Assembly: GCA_024663395.1 (NCBI GenBank)
Contig: JANFAH010000009.1
Coordinates: forward strand, 434,001 to 498,000
Direction: 5' to 3'
Source of the DNA: Pisolithus tinctorius
Taxonomy: Eukaryota; Basidiomycota; Agaricomycetes; Boletales; Pisolithaceae
Length of the DNA stretch: 64,000 nucleotides
Position 1 is the first letter of the stretch. Every line of letters begins with the position of its first letter. Made by a program: the position numbers and the translations under genes. The notes below the pieces were generated by a model. The model worked only from the letters and a program-made list of their open reading frames with translations, was not told the origin of the DNA and did no database searches. Below are positions 23,151 to 34,700 of the stretch, one piece after another.

Positions 23151-25231
23151 ATGGCAGACTTCATCCCAAATCGTGAACTTCTCAACCCCAAGTTCGAAGG
23201 CTACAAACTGCAGGTGATCTCGCCGGAGGTAGCTCGACATGGCCTGCCATACAAGCCCACCCAAGTAACCACCTCTGGCAGATCACCGCTTTCGCTGCAA
23301 GAAGTCCAAAGCAGAATCACCCACAACCATCTCGTTCTTTCTCCTGCATCTGGAAGAGCGCTCTACATCGATGCTGATCATCGGGTAGTTGTTGTTGATG
23401 TAGACCCCACTGATGTGAGCAGCAGCAGTGTATGTCTCTCCGCCACCTACTTTGCTGACTGGCACGGTACTAGATAACCAAGTCTCCTAGGTTCGATGTC
23501 GTCTACGAGCTCCCTGTCGCAATCTCTACCGCCCAAACGCAATCAGAGACTATACACCGCGAGTATCCTTCTGCCGCATTCCTGGCAGACGATACCGCTT
23601 TCGTGGGTGATGGGCGTGGAAGTCTGTACATCCTCAGTATCCCTGCACACGGCCCTGCCACGCTCGTATCCTCATTCGAGCTCTTCGACAGAGAGGCTAC
23701 ATCCCTTCCACTACCCTTCCGAATCCACAGCGTCGCACGGGTATCGGACGGGACAGTTGTTGCTTTGCTGTCGTCCAGGCACTATGACACGGAAGTTCTT
23801 TCCTCCCTCACACAGGAAACAGCTGCCACATCTTCACCACACCTCCGACATCTTCACCACCACCACTCGTCCGAATTCGACGTATGGGCTGCACGCTTTA
23901 CCTTTCCGCTCAACATGATGCAGATCGACTCGGGTATACTTGACATCGTCTGGCGCAGACGTGGGGAAGACGTGCCTATGCTCGCTGTTTACGATGCGTC
24001 CCGCAGCGCTTATGCCCTTATCGGCAGTTCGACGTACCGTGAGATCGACGCTCCACACACGCCAACCTACGAGCCTTCTCCTGACGAGATCGCACCGATC
24101 CCTCGGGCGGGCGAGGATCTGGATGCCAGCGACAACACGACACTCGCAAAACCCTATCCCTATTCGTGGACGCAGACCGCTGATGTCGTGACGGTAGCAT
24201 TTCCGCTCCCCTCGTCAACTCCGAAATCCAGTATCTCTGTTCTCTTCTCACCTACCACGTTGACGGTGCACGTGAAAGGCGTACCAGCAGACATCGACGT
24301 CGGGGGGGTACGGCTACCGCACTACTCTGCCAAGCAGCTATGGGACCGTGTACGCCCCTCCACTAGCTTCTGGACATGGGACCGCGAGGGAGAACACAAG
24401 TTTGGAATCTTGAGCGTGCATCTCGACAAAATGGCCGAAGGTCAGAAATGGATGCACGTGTTCGCTGCAGCCGGTACTCGTACCAGTACGTCGAGCGAGG
24501 CCGCAAGCGAAGAGTATGATGATATGGACGTTCCGGAAACGCTCGATCCGTCTGAACTCTACCTCATCCGTGAGGCACTCGAAAAATACACGGAAGCACT
24601 CAGGACAGGTGAGGACGCTAGCGGGCTCGGACTCGGCCGCGGCGTCCCCTCGTTAGCACAGGGCGAGATGGATGACGAGGTCGACGATTCAGTCGGACGC
24701 CTCGCCTCTTTCACGTGGGTCTCAGAGGACGGGTCTACGCCGCCTTGGTGGAAGAAGAAAGACAGCAGCACATCACCCTTCAACTTCCTCTCTACGGCCT
24801 TCCCTGGCACAGACGCTAAATTAGTAGCCAGCCTGGTGGTCAAGAATTCGATTGATGGGTTATTGTACGCCGCGGAGGGGGTACAAAGTGGTGGCGGCGA
24901 CACCATCGTCCCCGAGTGGAAACACATAGGCACATTCCCTGCGCTGGCGTTTGTGCTGGCGTCGAAGCGCGACACACGGTTCTCATACCACACGCAAAAT
25001 GCTATCTTCGCATTCGAGAATGGATCCGTTGATCGCGGCGGAAACGTCTACATCTATCGACGCTCATCGCCGAACCAGCTGTGGGCCAAGCAAAGCGTCC
25101 TCAAGGTTGGTGATGGCAACGCTGGATCGCTCCTCGGCGTCTGCGCGCTCAAAAGTAACAACAAATCCGATTCCATGACCATCGTTTGCTTATGCGAGAA
25201 TCAATTGGTAGTTTTGTACGACATCTTTTAA
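23151..25231 (+). CDS. NudC-domain protein, NUDCD1-like
   Basis: Two exons, 23151-23414 and 23483-25231, give 670 residues. The acceptor after ATAACCAAG keeps the frame into SPRFDVVYELPV. The N-terminal part (MADFIPNRELLNPKFEGYKL) and the beta-propeller-like region fit the NUDCD1/CML66 family. A CS (p23-like) domain lies at about residues 305-400: PYPYSWTQTADVVTVAFPL, then LWDRVRPSTSFWTWDRE and LSVHLDKMAEGQKWMHVF. A Cys/aromatic-rich C-terminal region continues to the end. NUDCD1 proteins act with Hsp90 as co-chaperones and interact with dynein and COPI cargo; this role is transferred from animals. Length is a little greater than the human protein. A short His run (HLHHHHSS) is present. Confidence 0.85.
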
Positions 25232-25588
25232 GAAGGGTGAAACAAGGATAGTTCAGTTGTTACAACCAGTTAAGGGAGTAAATGTATGATACTGAAGTTC
25301 CGGTGATCATCACATACGATGGGGGAATCGTGAACCAGGCTACAGATGGGGAAAAAACGAAAAACTTAGAGGCAGCTCCTGTGCAACGCAAGGATTGGTG
25401 GCGACCAAATTGACAACACTACCGTACAGGACATACAATAGATAGCAGCAACAGAAAACAACCAAAACCGCAAGGCACATCGGGGTTTGTCAAGGGTAGG
25501 GAAAAGAGGAACGGATTAAGCGGAGAAAAGGAAAGGGAAGGGGTGTGTGTGCCTATTATGAAGCTGAAGGAATGTGAAATACACAAGA
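25232..25588. other. shared 3' region of convergent genes
   Basis: This holds the 3' flanks of the NUDCD1-like (+) and PP2C (-) genes. I see no further gene. Confidence 0.4.
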
Positions 25589-27802
25589 CTATGTCTTGAA
25601 CGGAGATTCACTAGTGTCCAACAAGCCCTCCGCTTTGAGGACTGGATGTGGTTTGTCCCCAAGCGGTTCTGAGTCGAGCTGTGGCACCGGTGTAACATCT
25701 CCATTCACCTGCGGCCTCGGCGGAGACGGTGGAGCCTCTCCCTGTGGTGTTCCCCCGGAACTCAAAGAATTCGAGTTCGCATTATTGCCATACGTAGTGT
25801 TTGACAACTCGCCGTCGTCGTCGTCGTCGTCGTCAATTATCGTCAGCTTCTTCCCATCAATTTGGAAACCAGATTCCTGGGAATTTTCGTTCTGGTATGC
25901 AGCAAGATCTTGCCTTAGGGTGGCCGCAGGGTCGGGTGTCCCGTCTCCCAACGAATTAAAGTGACTGTGTGCCGACGGGTCCGATTCTATCTCGTCTTCA
26001 CTATCGCTATCGTCTTCCGAAGTAAACATAAGCCGGCCGTTGTCCGCCACGATACCCGTTTCGGGACTAAATGAGATACCTCCATTGCTCCCAAGAACAC
26101 GAGCAATCCCAGATAACGGTCCCAAACCCCCAAATGGGTTCGGCGGTACATATTCATCCCCGCGCTCTTTCCGCTGACGGTCGCGTTCTTCCATGGCTTC
26201 TCTCCGTGCCTTGAAAGCCACGAGGCGACTTGCTGCGTAGATCTGGGGAACAGTGGAGGGCGTCGGGTAGCCGTACTGGTTCCTGACGCGGTCCGCGATC
26301 CAATCGTACCATTCTCGCTGTGTCCGTCCGTTCAGGACAGCGACGATAAGAATAGTCATATTATCGCAACCGATGCCCGCGGCTGATGAAGTATCGGGAG
26401 CAAGACAGTGCTCGCACATCATTTCACCAATTTCAGTCAACTCCTTTCCCTCGGCTACCTTGAGCCGGATAAAGTCGACTACCTGTTGCGACGACAAGCA
26501 ATCCCAAATACCTTTTCGGCATACAAATGAGTATAAAATAGCATCATACAGTGTGGATACTTGCTCACCATCACAGGCTAACACAAAAAATTCATCCTCG
26601 TCACTTAGCTGGTGTACCATCACGTCCGGGTCCGCAGTAATAACTTGTTTCTGGGGAATCAAAGAATAGTTCTTTTTGAACTGGAAATCGCCCAGTGCTC
26701 TTGACAGGGCCAGGTTTCCTAGGAAGCGTCCTCAGCATCAGGGAGCTGTAAAAGAATTGACGACCAACCATTGACGCGACCAAATTCTATGTATCCACCC
26801 GCGTTAACAATACGTGCGCGTTCGGCTGTGCAGAGCGTGATCAGCTGTGGAGCCATTTCCGAAAATAATTGTTAAAAAGACGGACTATTATTTGACGGTT
26901 TGTGGTCAAAGCTCAGTGGCTGGGCCTCTCCCTTGATACTGATCACAGACCGGGAGTCTCCAGCATTAGCCTGGAACTGTGTCAAATTTGACCGATGTTC
27001 AAGAGGATGCAAACATACTACGTATATCTTGCGATCGTTCGTTACCAATGCAGCAATTGCAGTACAGCCAGAGGGATCGCGTGTATGTGTCGGATCTGTT
27101 CAAGAATCAAGATCAGGTACATGCAGATAAAACGGCCAGGGCCATGATATCAAACGCGAACCAGCCAAAAGGTCTTCGTCTGTCCCCAGGAATGCTCTTT
27201 TCATTGCCTCTTCATAATGTGCTTCGCGATATGCTTCTTCAGTAAGCAGACGTTTGTGGAGATTCTGTCCCGCGAATCTGGCGACTGTGCCGCCTGATAT
27301 GCGGGGAATCTGTGAGTAGACGAACGCAGTGACTGGTCGCAAGACATACCACCATGTCCATCATACACTGCGAAAAAGGAATTCTTCTGGTCGTGGTTTT
27401 CCTCCAAATTGAGGACAGCGGCATGGGCATCCTCCATGCCTGGATATTTCAGGAATGGTACAGAATAGCAAATAGCAGAAGTGGCGGATGCAATATACTG
27501 TGAGACAAGGATCAACGGACAATGGGCAAAAGACGCACTGATCCTCCATCCCTGCATCTCTGTCACAGAGAAGAAAAGATGATCATTTTCACCAGACTCC
27601 GTTTTCTTGTTGGTGGCTGAGGGGAAAGAAGATGAGTCAACCGCAAAAGTCTCATCAGAGCCAAGGGACAATGGGAGCTGCAAGTATTCTGCAGAGATAT
27701 GAACTGACCAGGTGCAGAAAGCGTCTGACCCTTAATGACATTAAGAAAATGAAAGTGAGTAAATAAGCTGATAATCGTGCATGCGGTCCTGCAACTTACC
27801 AT
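25589..27802 (-). CDS. PTC2: PP2C-type Ser/Thr phosphatase (Ptc2/Ptc3)
   Basis: Exons (minus): 27802-27800, 27730-27709, 27616-27539, 27439-27350, 27293-27162, 27095-27019, 26970-26886, 26825-26769, 26718-26569, 26511-25589; 538 residues in frame. The first coding exon is only the ATG. The PP2C core is complete: GWRISMEDAHAAVL, FFAVYDGHGGGTVA with the metal-binding DG, DPSGCTAIAALVTND, ANAGDSRSV, DHKPSNN, GRVNGNLALSRALGD, FFVLACDGIWDCLS and GIGCDNMT, providing the acidic residues for Mn/Mg binding. The N-terminus MGQTLSAP matches fungal Ptc2/3 and carries a Gly at position 2, so N-myristoylation is conceivable. The C-terminal third is acidic and disordered, with eight consecutive Asp. Yeast relatives switch off MAPK (Hog1) and checkpoint kinase signalling; PTC2 versus PTC3 cannot be separated here. 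Confidence 0.94.
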
Positions 27803-29209
27803 GACTTGTTTGTGGGGTGTAAGACGTAAAAAGCTGCAAGATAAGTTGATGGGGGTGGATTACAACCCAAGCTAATCGAGTAATAAACGAATGCCCCCAG
27901 TGAGTAACGAGTACGTCGTAAAGAATGGCAAGACGAGGAGCAGGAGACTAGACAAGCGACGCTGGCTGTTGCACTGCAGATCCGAATGGAATTACTGAGT
28001 CGGCGTGACTGCTCCTATTTGGTCTTGTTTGTATCTCAGAATGGGTCAAGGGCAAAATCGACACAAGTCACTATACTGTCGGGGCACTTGTAACGACGCA
28101 GTAGTAGCAAGTGTTGTAGGACCCATCATTGGCGTCTAACTCAACGATTCAGTCCGCAGCGGCCACCGTCAGGGCCCTGATCAGTGTGCTTCCTTGATAA
28201 TGAGATGATCAGTGGAACGGCCAACGGCTTCGTCGGGCGGTCGTCATCAGGGCGAATCTCGCCCTCTCGATTGTTGTCCTATATACATGGAGAGCTCTAA
28301 GCAAGGTGGGTCCGATATGATCTATATCTGCCTTCCATCGTCCAATGAACAAGCGGGGACAAAAGGTCAAATGCCTTATTAGCGTTAAACGTTCACCCAG
28401 GTGACCCCAACGGCTCTTCGGCTCATGCGCTGGCGGATGATCGAGGTCCGCCGACGACCTCGAGGGATCTGGTCCGTTCGTTACATTGTTTGCGCTTGGC
28501 GCAATATTGCGGGAGTTTTACTTCATTAGTACGCACACAGCCTCCGCTTCCACTCTTCGACGGGACGCCTGGCTAATAGGCCTGGCCTGGACGGATGGAG
28601 AGTCCCATGACAACTCCGTCCTACTCGTGACTCTGTGAGCACCGTGGACATCTAATCTTTACCTCACTTCCAGGGTCCTGATCACGAGAGCAATACCCCG
28701 GTTGGACAATCCCTGCAAACTCTATCATGTCAGTACTGGCGCAGCACCTGCTGCTCCGCTCACCGTCACCACATGTGAGGTCATTACAACGTCGGTAATA
28801 CGTTACTTCTAACTACATCTTATCATCCTATGACATGAGATTGCGCTCACGTAGGCAATAGTTTTCAAATACCCACTTTGCCAGCTAACCGGCTTATCTC
28901 CTATGTAGCTTCGCCCGTATAAAAAGGTGTCGTGTGATGTCTTTCCCCACGTCCTGGCTGTCGAATCACCTTGGGACTTCGACACGTAAGAAAAGCTGGC
29001 AAATCCGAGTTGGTTCCCACTGACTTCCGTTGCAGTGGTAATTGTTTGATATCTTTCCATTCGGGTCGGGTCACAAGGTGCCGACCTCCCATAACAACGT
29101 AAAAAAGTCGCTTTTGTCGGTCGATCTGAAAGACTGGTCACACGAGTATAAATTCAGCGCGAGATTCACCCTCAGGGAGCTTCGCTTCTAGACTCCATCC
29201 ATACTTTTC
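27803..29209. other. divergent intergenic region, no gene recognised
   Basis: About 1.4 kb lies between the start of the PP2C gene (-) and the small zinc-finger gene (+). Frames are short and without motifs. It must hold both promoters and the PP2C 5' leader. Confidence 0.4.
29147..29153 (+). promoter_or_regulatory. TATA box upstream of the zinc-finger gene
   Basis: TATAAAT lies 63 bp upstream of the ATG at 29210 and about 210 bp upstream of the next in-frame ATG at 29359. The spacing favours the spliced start at 29210. Confidence 0.4.
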
Positions 29210-29877
29210 ATGACGCAGCCTGACCTCACTGTGGGTTCCTGTTCCACTGCTAATTGTCGTTATTGTCGGGCTAATCGTTTCTCTAGTACGACTCCCCACC
29301 TTTCAAAGGCGCACGAACCAGAACGTGGAGTTGTCCACGCAGCGTAACGAAGATCCGTATGGGATCCTCTCAATGTATCCATCGCCGAATGTCCAATTGC
29401 ATGTCCGAAGCCGATGTTTCCGAGGGCATCACAAACGTCTATGGCTCCTTTACCGCTACTATCCCTGCCGCGGATTGGATGCGTGCCTCCCTGAAAATTA
29501 ACATACCCGCCACGGGAAAGCAAAGATACACTGGAATTCACTGGGACAACGATACTCCCCCCGATTCGCCGTTATCTTTCAGTCCTACGGGTTCCTGTAG
29601 GAGCCCGTCCATCAGCCGCATGTCGTTGCCACCGGACTCTCCCTGGGGCGACTTTCATGGAAACCTCCCTTCACCTCCGGCCGAGGCTCAGAAACTTCAT
29701 CCGGTGCTAGAGACACTGGAGAAGAAATCTAGACTTTCTTGCAGCTCACAGTGCTCCACGTGCCTGAAACCCGGCAGAGACTTTCCGCGTTGCGGGCGCT
29801 GTGGACAGATGTGGTGCTCCCGTGGATGTAGGCTGCAAGGAGGCAAAAAGCACGTCTGCCCTTCCCGTAGGGACTAG
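29210..29877 (+). CDS. small MYND-like zinc-finger protein
   Basis: The proposed exons are 29210-29230 and 29287-29877 (56-nt intron, GTGGGT...CTAG), giving 203 residues; without the first exon an ATG at 29359 gives 172. Most of the protein is Ser/Pro-rich and of no known family. The last 35 residues hold a zinc finger of the form C-X2-C-X9-C-X2-C-X4-C-X3-C-X7-H-X-C (CSTC, CGRC, WCSRGC, KKHVC), close to a MYND finger but with HxC in place of the usual HxxxC. MYND fingers bind proline-rich peptides in partner proteins. No SET domain or other enzymatic domain accompanies it, so a partner-recruiting role is only a guess. Confidence 0.55.
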
Positions 29878-30051
29878 TGCGTTATCTACATATCTCGATA
29901 AGAACCTCCGTTCTTCCCGATATTCTGGCTCCTCTCGTTGTATCGTTTCGCCAATACCCAGATCCTGTGCAGATTACACAACTTGTATCTTTGGTTCCAA
30001 CAAAACGTTATCAGTACTGTACGTGTGTCCACATGCTCATAACGATAATCG

Positions 30052-31667
30052 CTATGAATCGAAGATTATCTTCGTTCCTTGAGATGGCACGATTCCAATT
30101 GCTTTCTGTTTCTTTTTTGCTTCCCAGGACGGGTGCAACGGCCGCTCATCTCGCTGCTCCGTTCTTGTCCGAGGCGGATCACTGCTTGCTGATGCCCCTT
30201 TTCGTACTGCCCGATTGGACATGGGCTTGTTGACTCTCGCCCGCTTCGGCATGCGAGCGTCTTTATCGTACTTCTGTTCACGACGGACCATCGAAGACTG
30301 TTTCGGTGTCTTCTGCCCCTTCGCAGCAGAACCTGGTCGTTTCGCTCCTTGACCTAGTTCTTGCCGTTTCTTGACGTGGTGGGCATTCTTTCTGTATTTC
30401 TTTTCCCATATACTGTTGTGCCCACGATGTTAGCCGAATGATAACAGGTAATGTAGGAAAACCTACGCCCTGCGAGCCCGCTGTCCACGGCGGTTCTTTT
30501 TGACTCCATCAGCCACTTTGGCTTCGCTATCGCTGAACTCGCTATCTGAACCACCACCACGTGCAAACCCAACGGAAAGTGTCGGGAGGAAAACAGATTC
30601 GCCTTTAGATAACGACGCCGAATTTCGCGTCTGCGTCACTATGCCGCTTGGCGAAGTTGCTTGATTGCCGATATCGGATACGTCATCCGACTCTTTGTCG
30701 TAATCAGAGTTATCGTCAATGGTCCCTGACTCCCACCCGTCGAGGGCACTTTGTTCGTCACTTACGGTACGTGATTGCCAACCGTCGTTTTCCGCCACCA
30801 CCCTTTCTCCGTCATCATGAGAACCGGTAGAATATCCTTCGTCCGAATCCGACTCCAATGGAGATACTGGGCTATTCATTCGATCCTTATCTTTTCTTCT
30901 CTTTGCACTTCCCAGTATGACCTTCTCATCATTGTCCGACACTCCACCTATATCAGATGTGGGAATTAAATGATTCCGAAGGGCTTCCAAGACTGCGGTG
31001 ATCTCGGTCGCGAGCAATTTCGAACTGAGTAAACGGCTTTGCGCCTTTGCTTTCGGCGTTCCGGACGGCGCAGGTGCGAGAGAATTTGAGGTTAGCTCCG
31101 AAGAGACGGCGGATTGGACGAGAGGATTGTCTGAAAGAATCTTGTCTTTCTTGATTTTAGTGGTTAGTGCAGTGTTCGCTATCTGTTTGCAATCCATGTG
31201 CTAGTTGGGTGTCGGCATCCCTGATCTCAAGATAAGACGTGTTTCGCTTACTTTGAGTGCCTCAATTTGTTCCTCGAGGTCTTTTGTCTCCTTGCCTCCT
31301 TGGTCACCATGTCTGACAAAGGAATGCACGTCGAGTTGAGCAAGAGGATCAAGTACGATGTGGAGTTACCCGCACCTCACTTTCTTTAGTTTCTTGAACG
31401 TTCTCCGAATCTCGAAAGCCTTTGCTTTCTTGGTGACTTGACGGATCTCTCTGACATCGTGGTGCTTGATATTTACCACTTCGTTGAGTCAACTGTGGAT
31501 GTCGGGAAGGCCAGCGCTGAAATAACGTACCAGCTTTCGCCGCAATCTAGTTTCGTCGTCGTCCTGTCCAGAATATGAGTGTCACGCAGACAATGCTTTG
31601 AAGGATGTGATTTAACCTCGAGGGGTCTTTTCCTCTTCACGCCGTGAGTCTTCCCAGACAGAGGCAT
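30052..31667 (-). CDS. BUD22: Bud22 / SRFBP1 family ribosome-biogenesis protein
   Basis: Exons (minus): 31667-31617, 31563-31527, 31478-31381, 31290-31252, 31200-30467, 30412-30052; 439 residues in frame. The N-terminus is a basic helical region (KRKRPLE, REIRQVTKKAKAFEIRRTFK, KLKK) followed by DLEEQIEALK, as in Bud22. An acidic, Ser/Asp-rich middle follows, then a basic tail with WEKKYRKNAHHVKKRQELGQ and the diagnostic ending LHPSWEAKKKQKAIGIVPSQ. Bud22 proteins act in the nucleolus in small-subunit rRNA processing; the bud-site name is historical. The acceptors of the 39-nt fourth exon and of exon 3 were chosen to restore frame and are less certain. The start codon lies 132 bp from that of the divergent cofactor D gene. 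Confidence 0.85.
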
Positions 31668-31799
31668 TAAGTATTGCAAAGGCGGCTTCGTTGGCGTGAG
31701 TAGTCGAGCCAAATACCTCATAGGTTCCCACGGAAGGAAATACACGTGTTTATGATATCCAGCAACCGAGTTGTACTTTTAGAGTCAGCACCGAAGAAC
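31668..31799. promoter_or_regulatory. 132-bp divergent promoter of BUD22 and TBCD genes
   Basis: Only 132 bp separate the ATG of Bud22 (31667, minus) and of tubulin cofactor D (31800, plus). Both core promoters and both leaders must fit here or overlap the neighbouring coding regions. A CACGTG hexamer is seen at 31743-31748. No clear TATA box is present. Confidence 0.55.
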
Positions 31800-34700
31800 A
31801 TGGACGATTCTGAGCTAATCGAAGGGAAGCAACTCGCGTCTTTCGAACGCTACGATGAATTCGTCTCTGCCCAGAGTGCGTTGCTTGCCGTGGATCTATC
31901 TAGCGAGCCCAGTCGCCAAGATAACGGCGCCGAAGCCGAACTGATGCGCAAGCTCACCATGATAGTAAGAGCTTCCACCGCTTAGCGGTTCCTCCGTAAC
32001 TCCAGTTCAATGTCTTGTTAGCTGGGCGAGTATCAGGAGCAGTCCTATCTCTTGGATCCCTATCTCGAGAACCTCGTCGTTCCAGCCGTGGAATGTCTGA
32101 GGGCACACGCGAGGACCCGTACATCTGATCCATCCGCAAAATCATCAATAGCTCGCCTTGGTAGACTGGCTGAACTTCTTTACAACTACATTAAGCTCAG
32201 AGGATATAAGACGATCAGTGGGTCGTTCGTTTGTGTCGTTAGTTCTCCTGGTGCTAAAAAAGCTTGAACAGCCAGTTTCTTCCCCCATGAAATTGCGGAC
32301 GTGACGATTGCCATCGAGTTTATGCGTTTGCCTGATGGGCCCTCTGTAGAGCCATCCCAATGGACCCTTCGTTACGTAGTGCTTTTGTGGCTGTCCCTCG
32401 TTTGCCGGATTCCGTTTGATTTAGATCAGTTCGATGAAGATGACCAGATTGGAAGATTGGCAAGCGCACTAGAATCCACAGCCATGGAATACCTGAATAA
32501 GGCTGGATTGGAGCGCGAGGGCGCTGCTATACTGCTTTCCCAGTTTTACATGAGGCATGGGCATCAAAATCCGCATCCATTAACCCTGCTGACCCAATTC
32601 AACACAGAAAGGACACTAAACAGCGATTCGAGACCTTTCTGCAGTGGTCAATGTCCGTCATCAAATCCAATGATGTTATTCAGGTACAGTGCTTCCTTCG
32701 TGATACGTCGCATAAACGTCCGGCAGTCTCTCGGTGTCCTGCAGGTGTTGTGTGAATTTGTTAAATCCGGCGCACCAGAAGATACGAAAGCAGCTGCACA
32801 GGCTTTGATGGAAATGTCGGAAACTATAAGCCATAGTGAAACGTTAACCGTTAATACGCTTGTACGAAAGTACAGGACAAAGCTGTTGTCCAGGGTTGGT
32901 CTCCGACTGGTTCCCCCAAGACCAAAACTTTCCGGAATTCGAAGTGAGCCTTTTGCCATTAACGATTGACGTCTATTTCGAAACAAAGGTACCAGTGCGC
33001 ACTCTGAATGATGGTAGCAATCAAGACACAAGCGAACATAATGGTGATGATGATGACGAGATCGACGCCCCAGAAGAATTGGAGGTCATTTTGGATGTGT
33101 TATTCAAAGCTGTCCAAGATCGGGTAATTACCGTTGACTGACTTGTCAATGGGGGGATAGTTGATGGTAAGGCTAGGACACTGTCGTACGATGGTCAGCA
33201 GCCAAGGGCATCGGGAGGCTCTCCGAGCGTTTGTCAAACGACTTCGCAGGGCAAGTCATGGAAAACATCCTACACTTGTTTTCCATCCACACTATTGCCG
33301 GTGCAACCGTTTACGACATGCCCTCCATCGCCGAAGCTACATGGCATGGTGCGTGCCTTGCATCAGCTGAAATGGCACGTAGAGCCCTTGTCCCTTCCAC
33401 TCTACTTCCGAACCTTCTCGATTGGTTGTCACAAGCACTTTACTTTGACATTCGAAAAGGAGCTCATTCCGTTGGTTCCAACGTTCGAGACGCTGCTGCC
33501 TATGTGATTTGGGCTCTAGCCAGATCACAAGTCCGGTCTAGCTTCTCCTCGCATGCACCTAAATTGGCAGAGAAGCTCGTCGCAGTCTCTTTATTCGACC
33601 GGGATGTATCAATCCGGAGAGCAGCAAGCGCGGCCTTCCAGGAACACGTTGGGCGAATGGTAGGACCCTTGTTCCGCGGAGGATGTCTATATTTACTTGT
33701 GGTCCAGGGTTTGTTTGTCCACGGTATAGACGTACTAAGGAAGACCGACTTCTATTCCGTGAGCATACGCCGAAACGCTTTTCTTACGGCGGCCCCACAA
33801 GTAGCTGAGCGAGTCCAATGTATTCACCATTGGAATGCGATACTGACAATCACGGGTAGGCATGAGGAATATCGGCCGGCTCTTGTCGACCACCTAATAT
33901 CAATTACCTTGCGCCACTGGGACGTTGTGATGAGACAGCTGGCTGCCAAATCCTTGAGGCTTATTTGTGAGATTAACTTGGATAAGCTGAGCCCGCCATG
34001 CATTCAACGCCTAGTGAGTGCTTACTTGGCGAATGAGAAAATCATAAGACTGAAAACACACCTAAAAGGCGCGGCTGCTCACTTCGGTAGATGTGGCAAC
34101 TATTCACGGTGCTGTAGCGGCACTCACCGAGATAGCTGATGCGTACAACCAATTTGGCTACATAGGGGACCGGACACGACAAGAAGTTGGTACCTTCTGC
34201 CCCACATTCTTCCCTTTATTCACTTGCTGGTGTTTGTATTTGTCACAGATCTTTACTCTCATCAACTGTATCCCTGAATCACTGGTCCTTGCGCCACGTA
34301 ATGAGCAAATTCTTGGCGCAGTTTGTAGCCTGGTCGCCGTTACTATTACCCGAGAGGAGGTTGAGCTGGAGAACCGCTCCTCTGTTTCAAATTGGCAGAA
34401 GTTCGTCGACCGGGGACTACGCCACCAGAGCAGCGATGTACGAGAGGCTGGTGCAGCCGCCATGGCTACCGTCAGCTCCCTCACGGATTGTTCCAGCGCA
34501 GTTCAAAGATACGTCACACCCGTACACGCTCGTTTGCCACCTCACCCTGACGTGGGATCACTTTATACATACATCAGGGAATTCAAGCATGGCCTGCCTC
34601 CATTGCAACAGAGTCTCGGATATTTGCTAGGCGTCCTCGACTATCACGCCCACCCTCATGGCTTGCCAGAGGTTGTGGAATGCTTGCTGGACAACGTCAG

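Noticed and set aside
28800..29141. 110-codon minus-strand ORF
   Set aside because: Lies in the divergent promoter region, with no recognisable domain or signal peptide.
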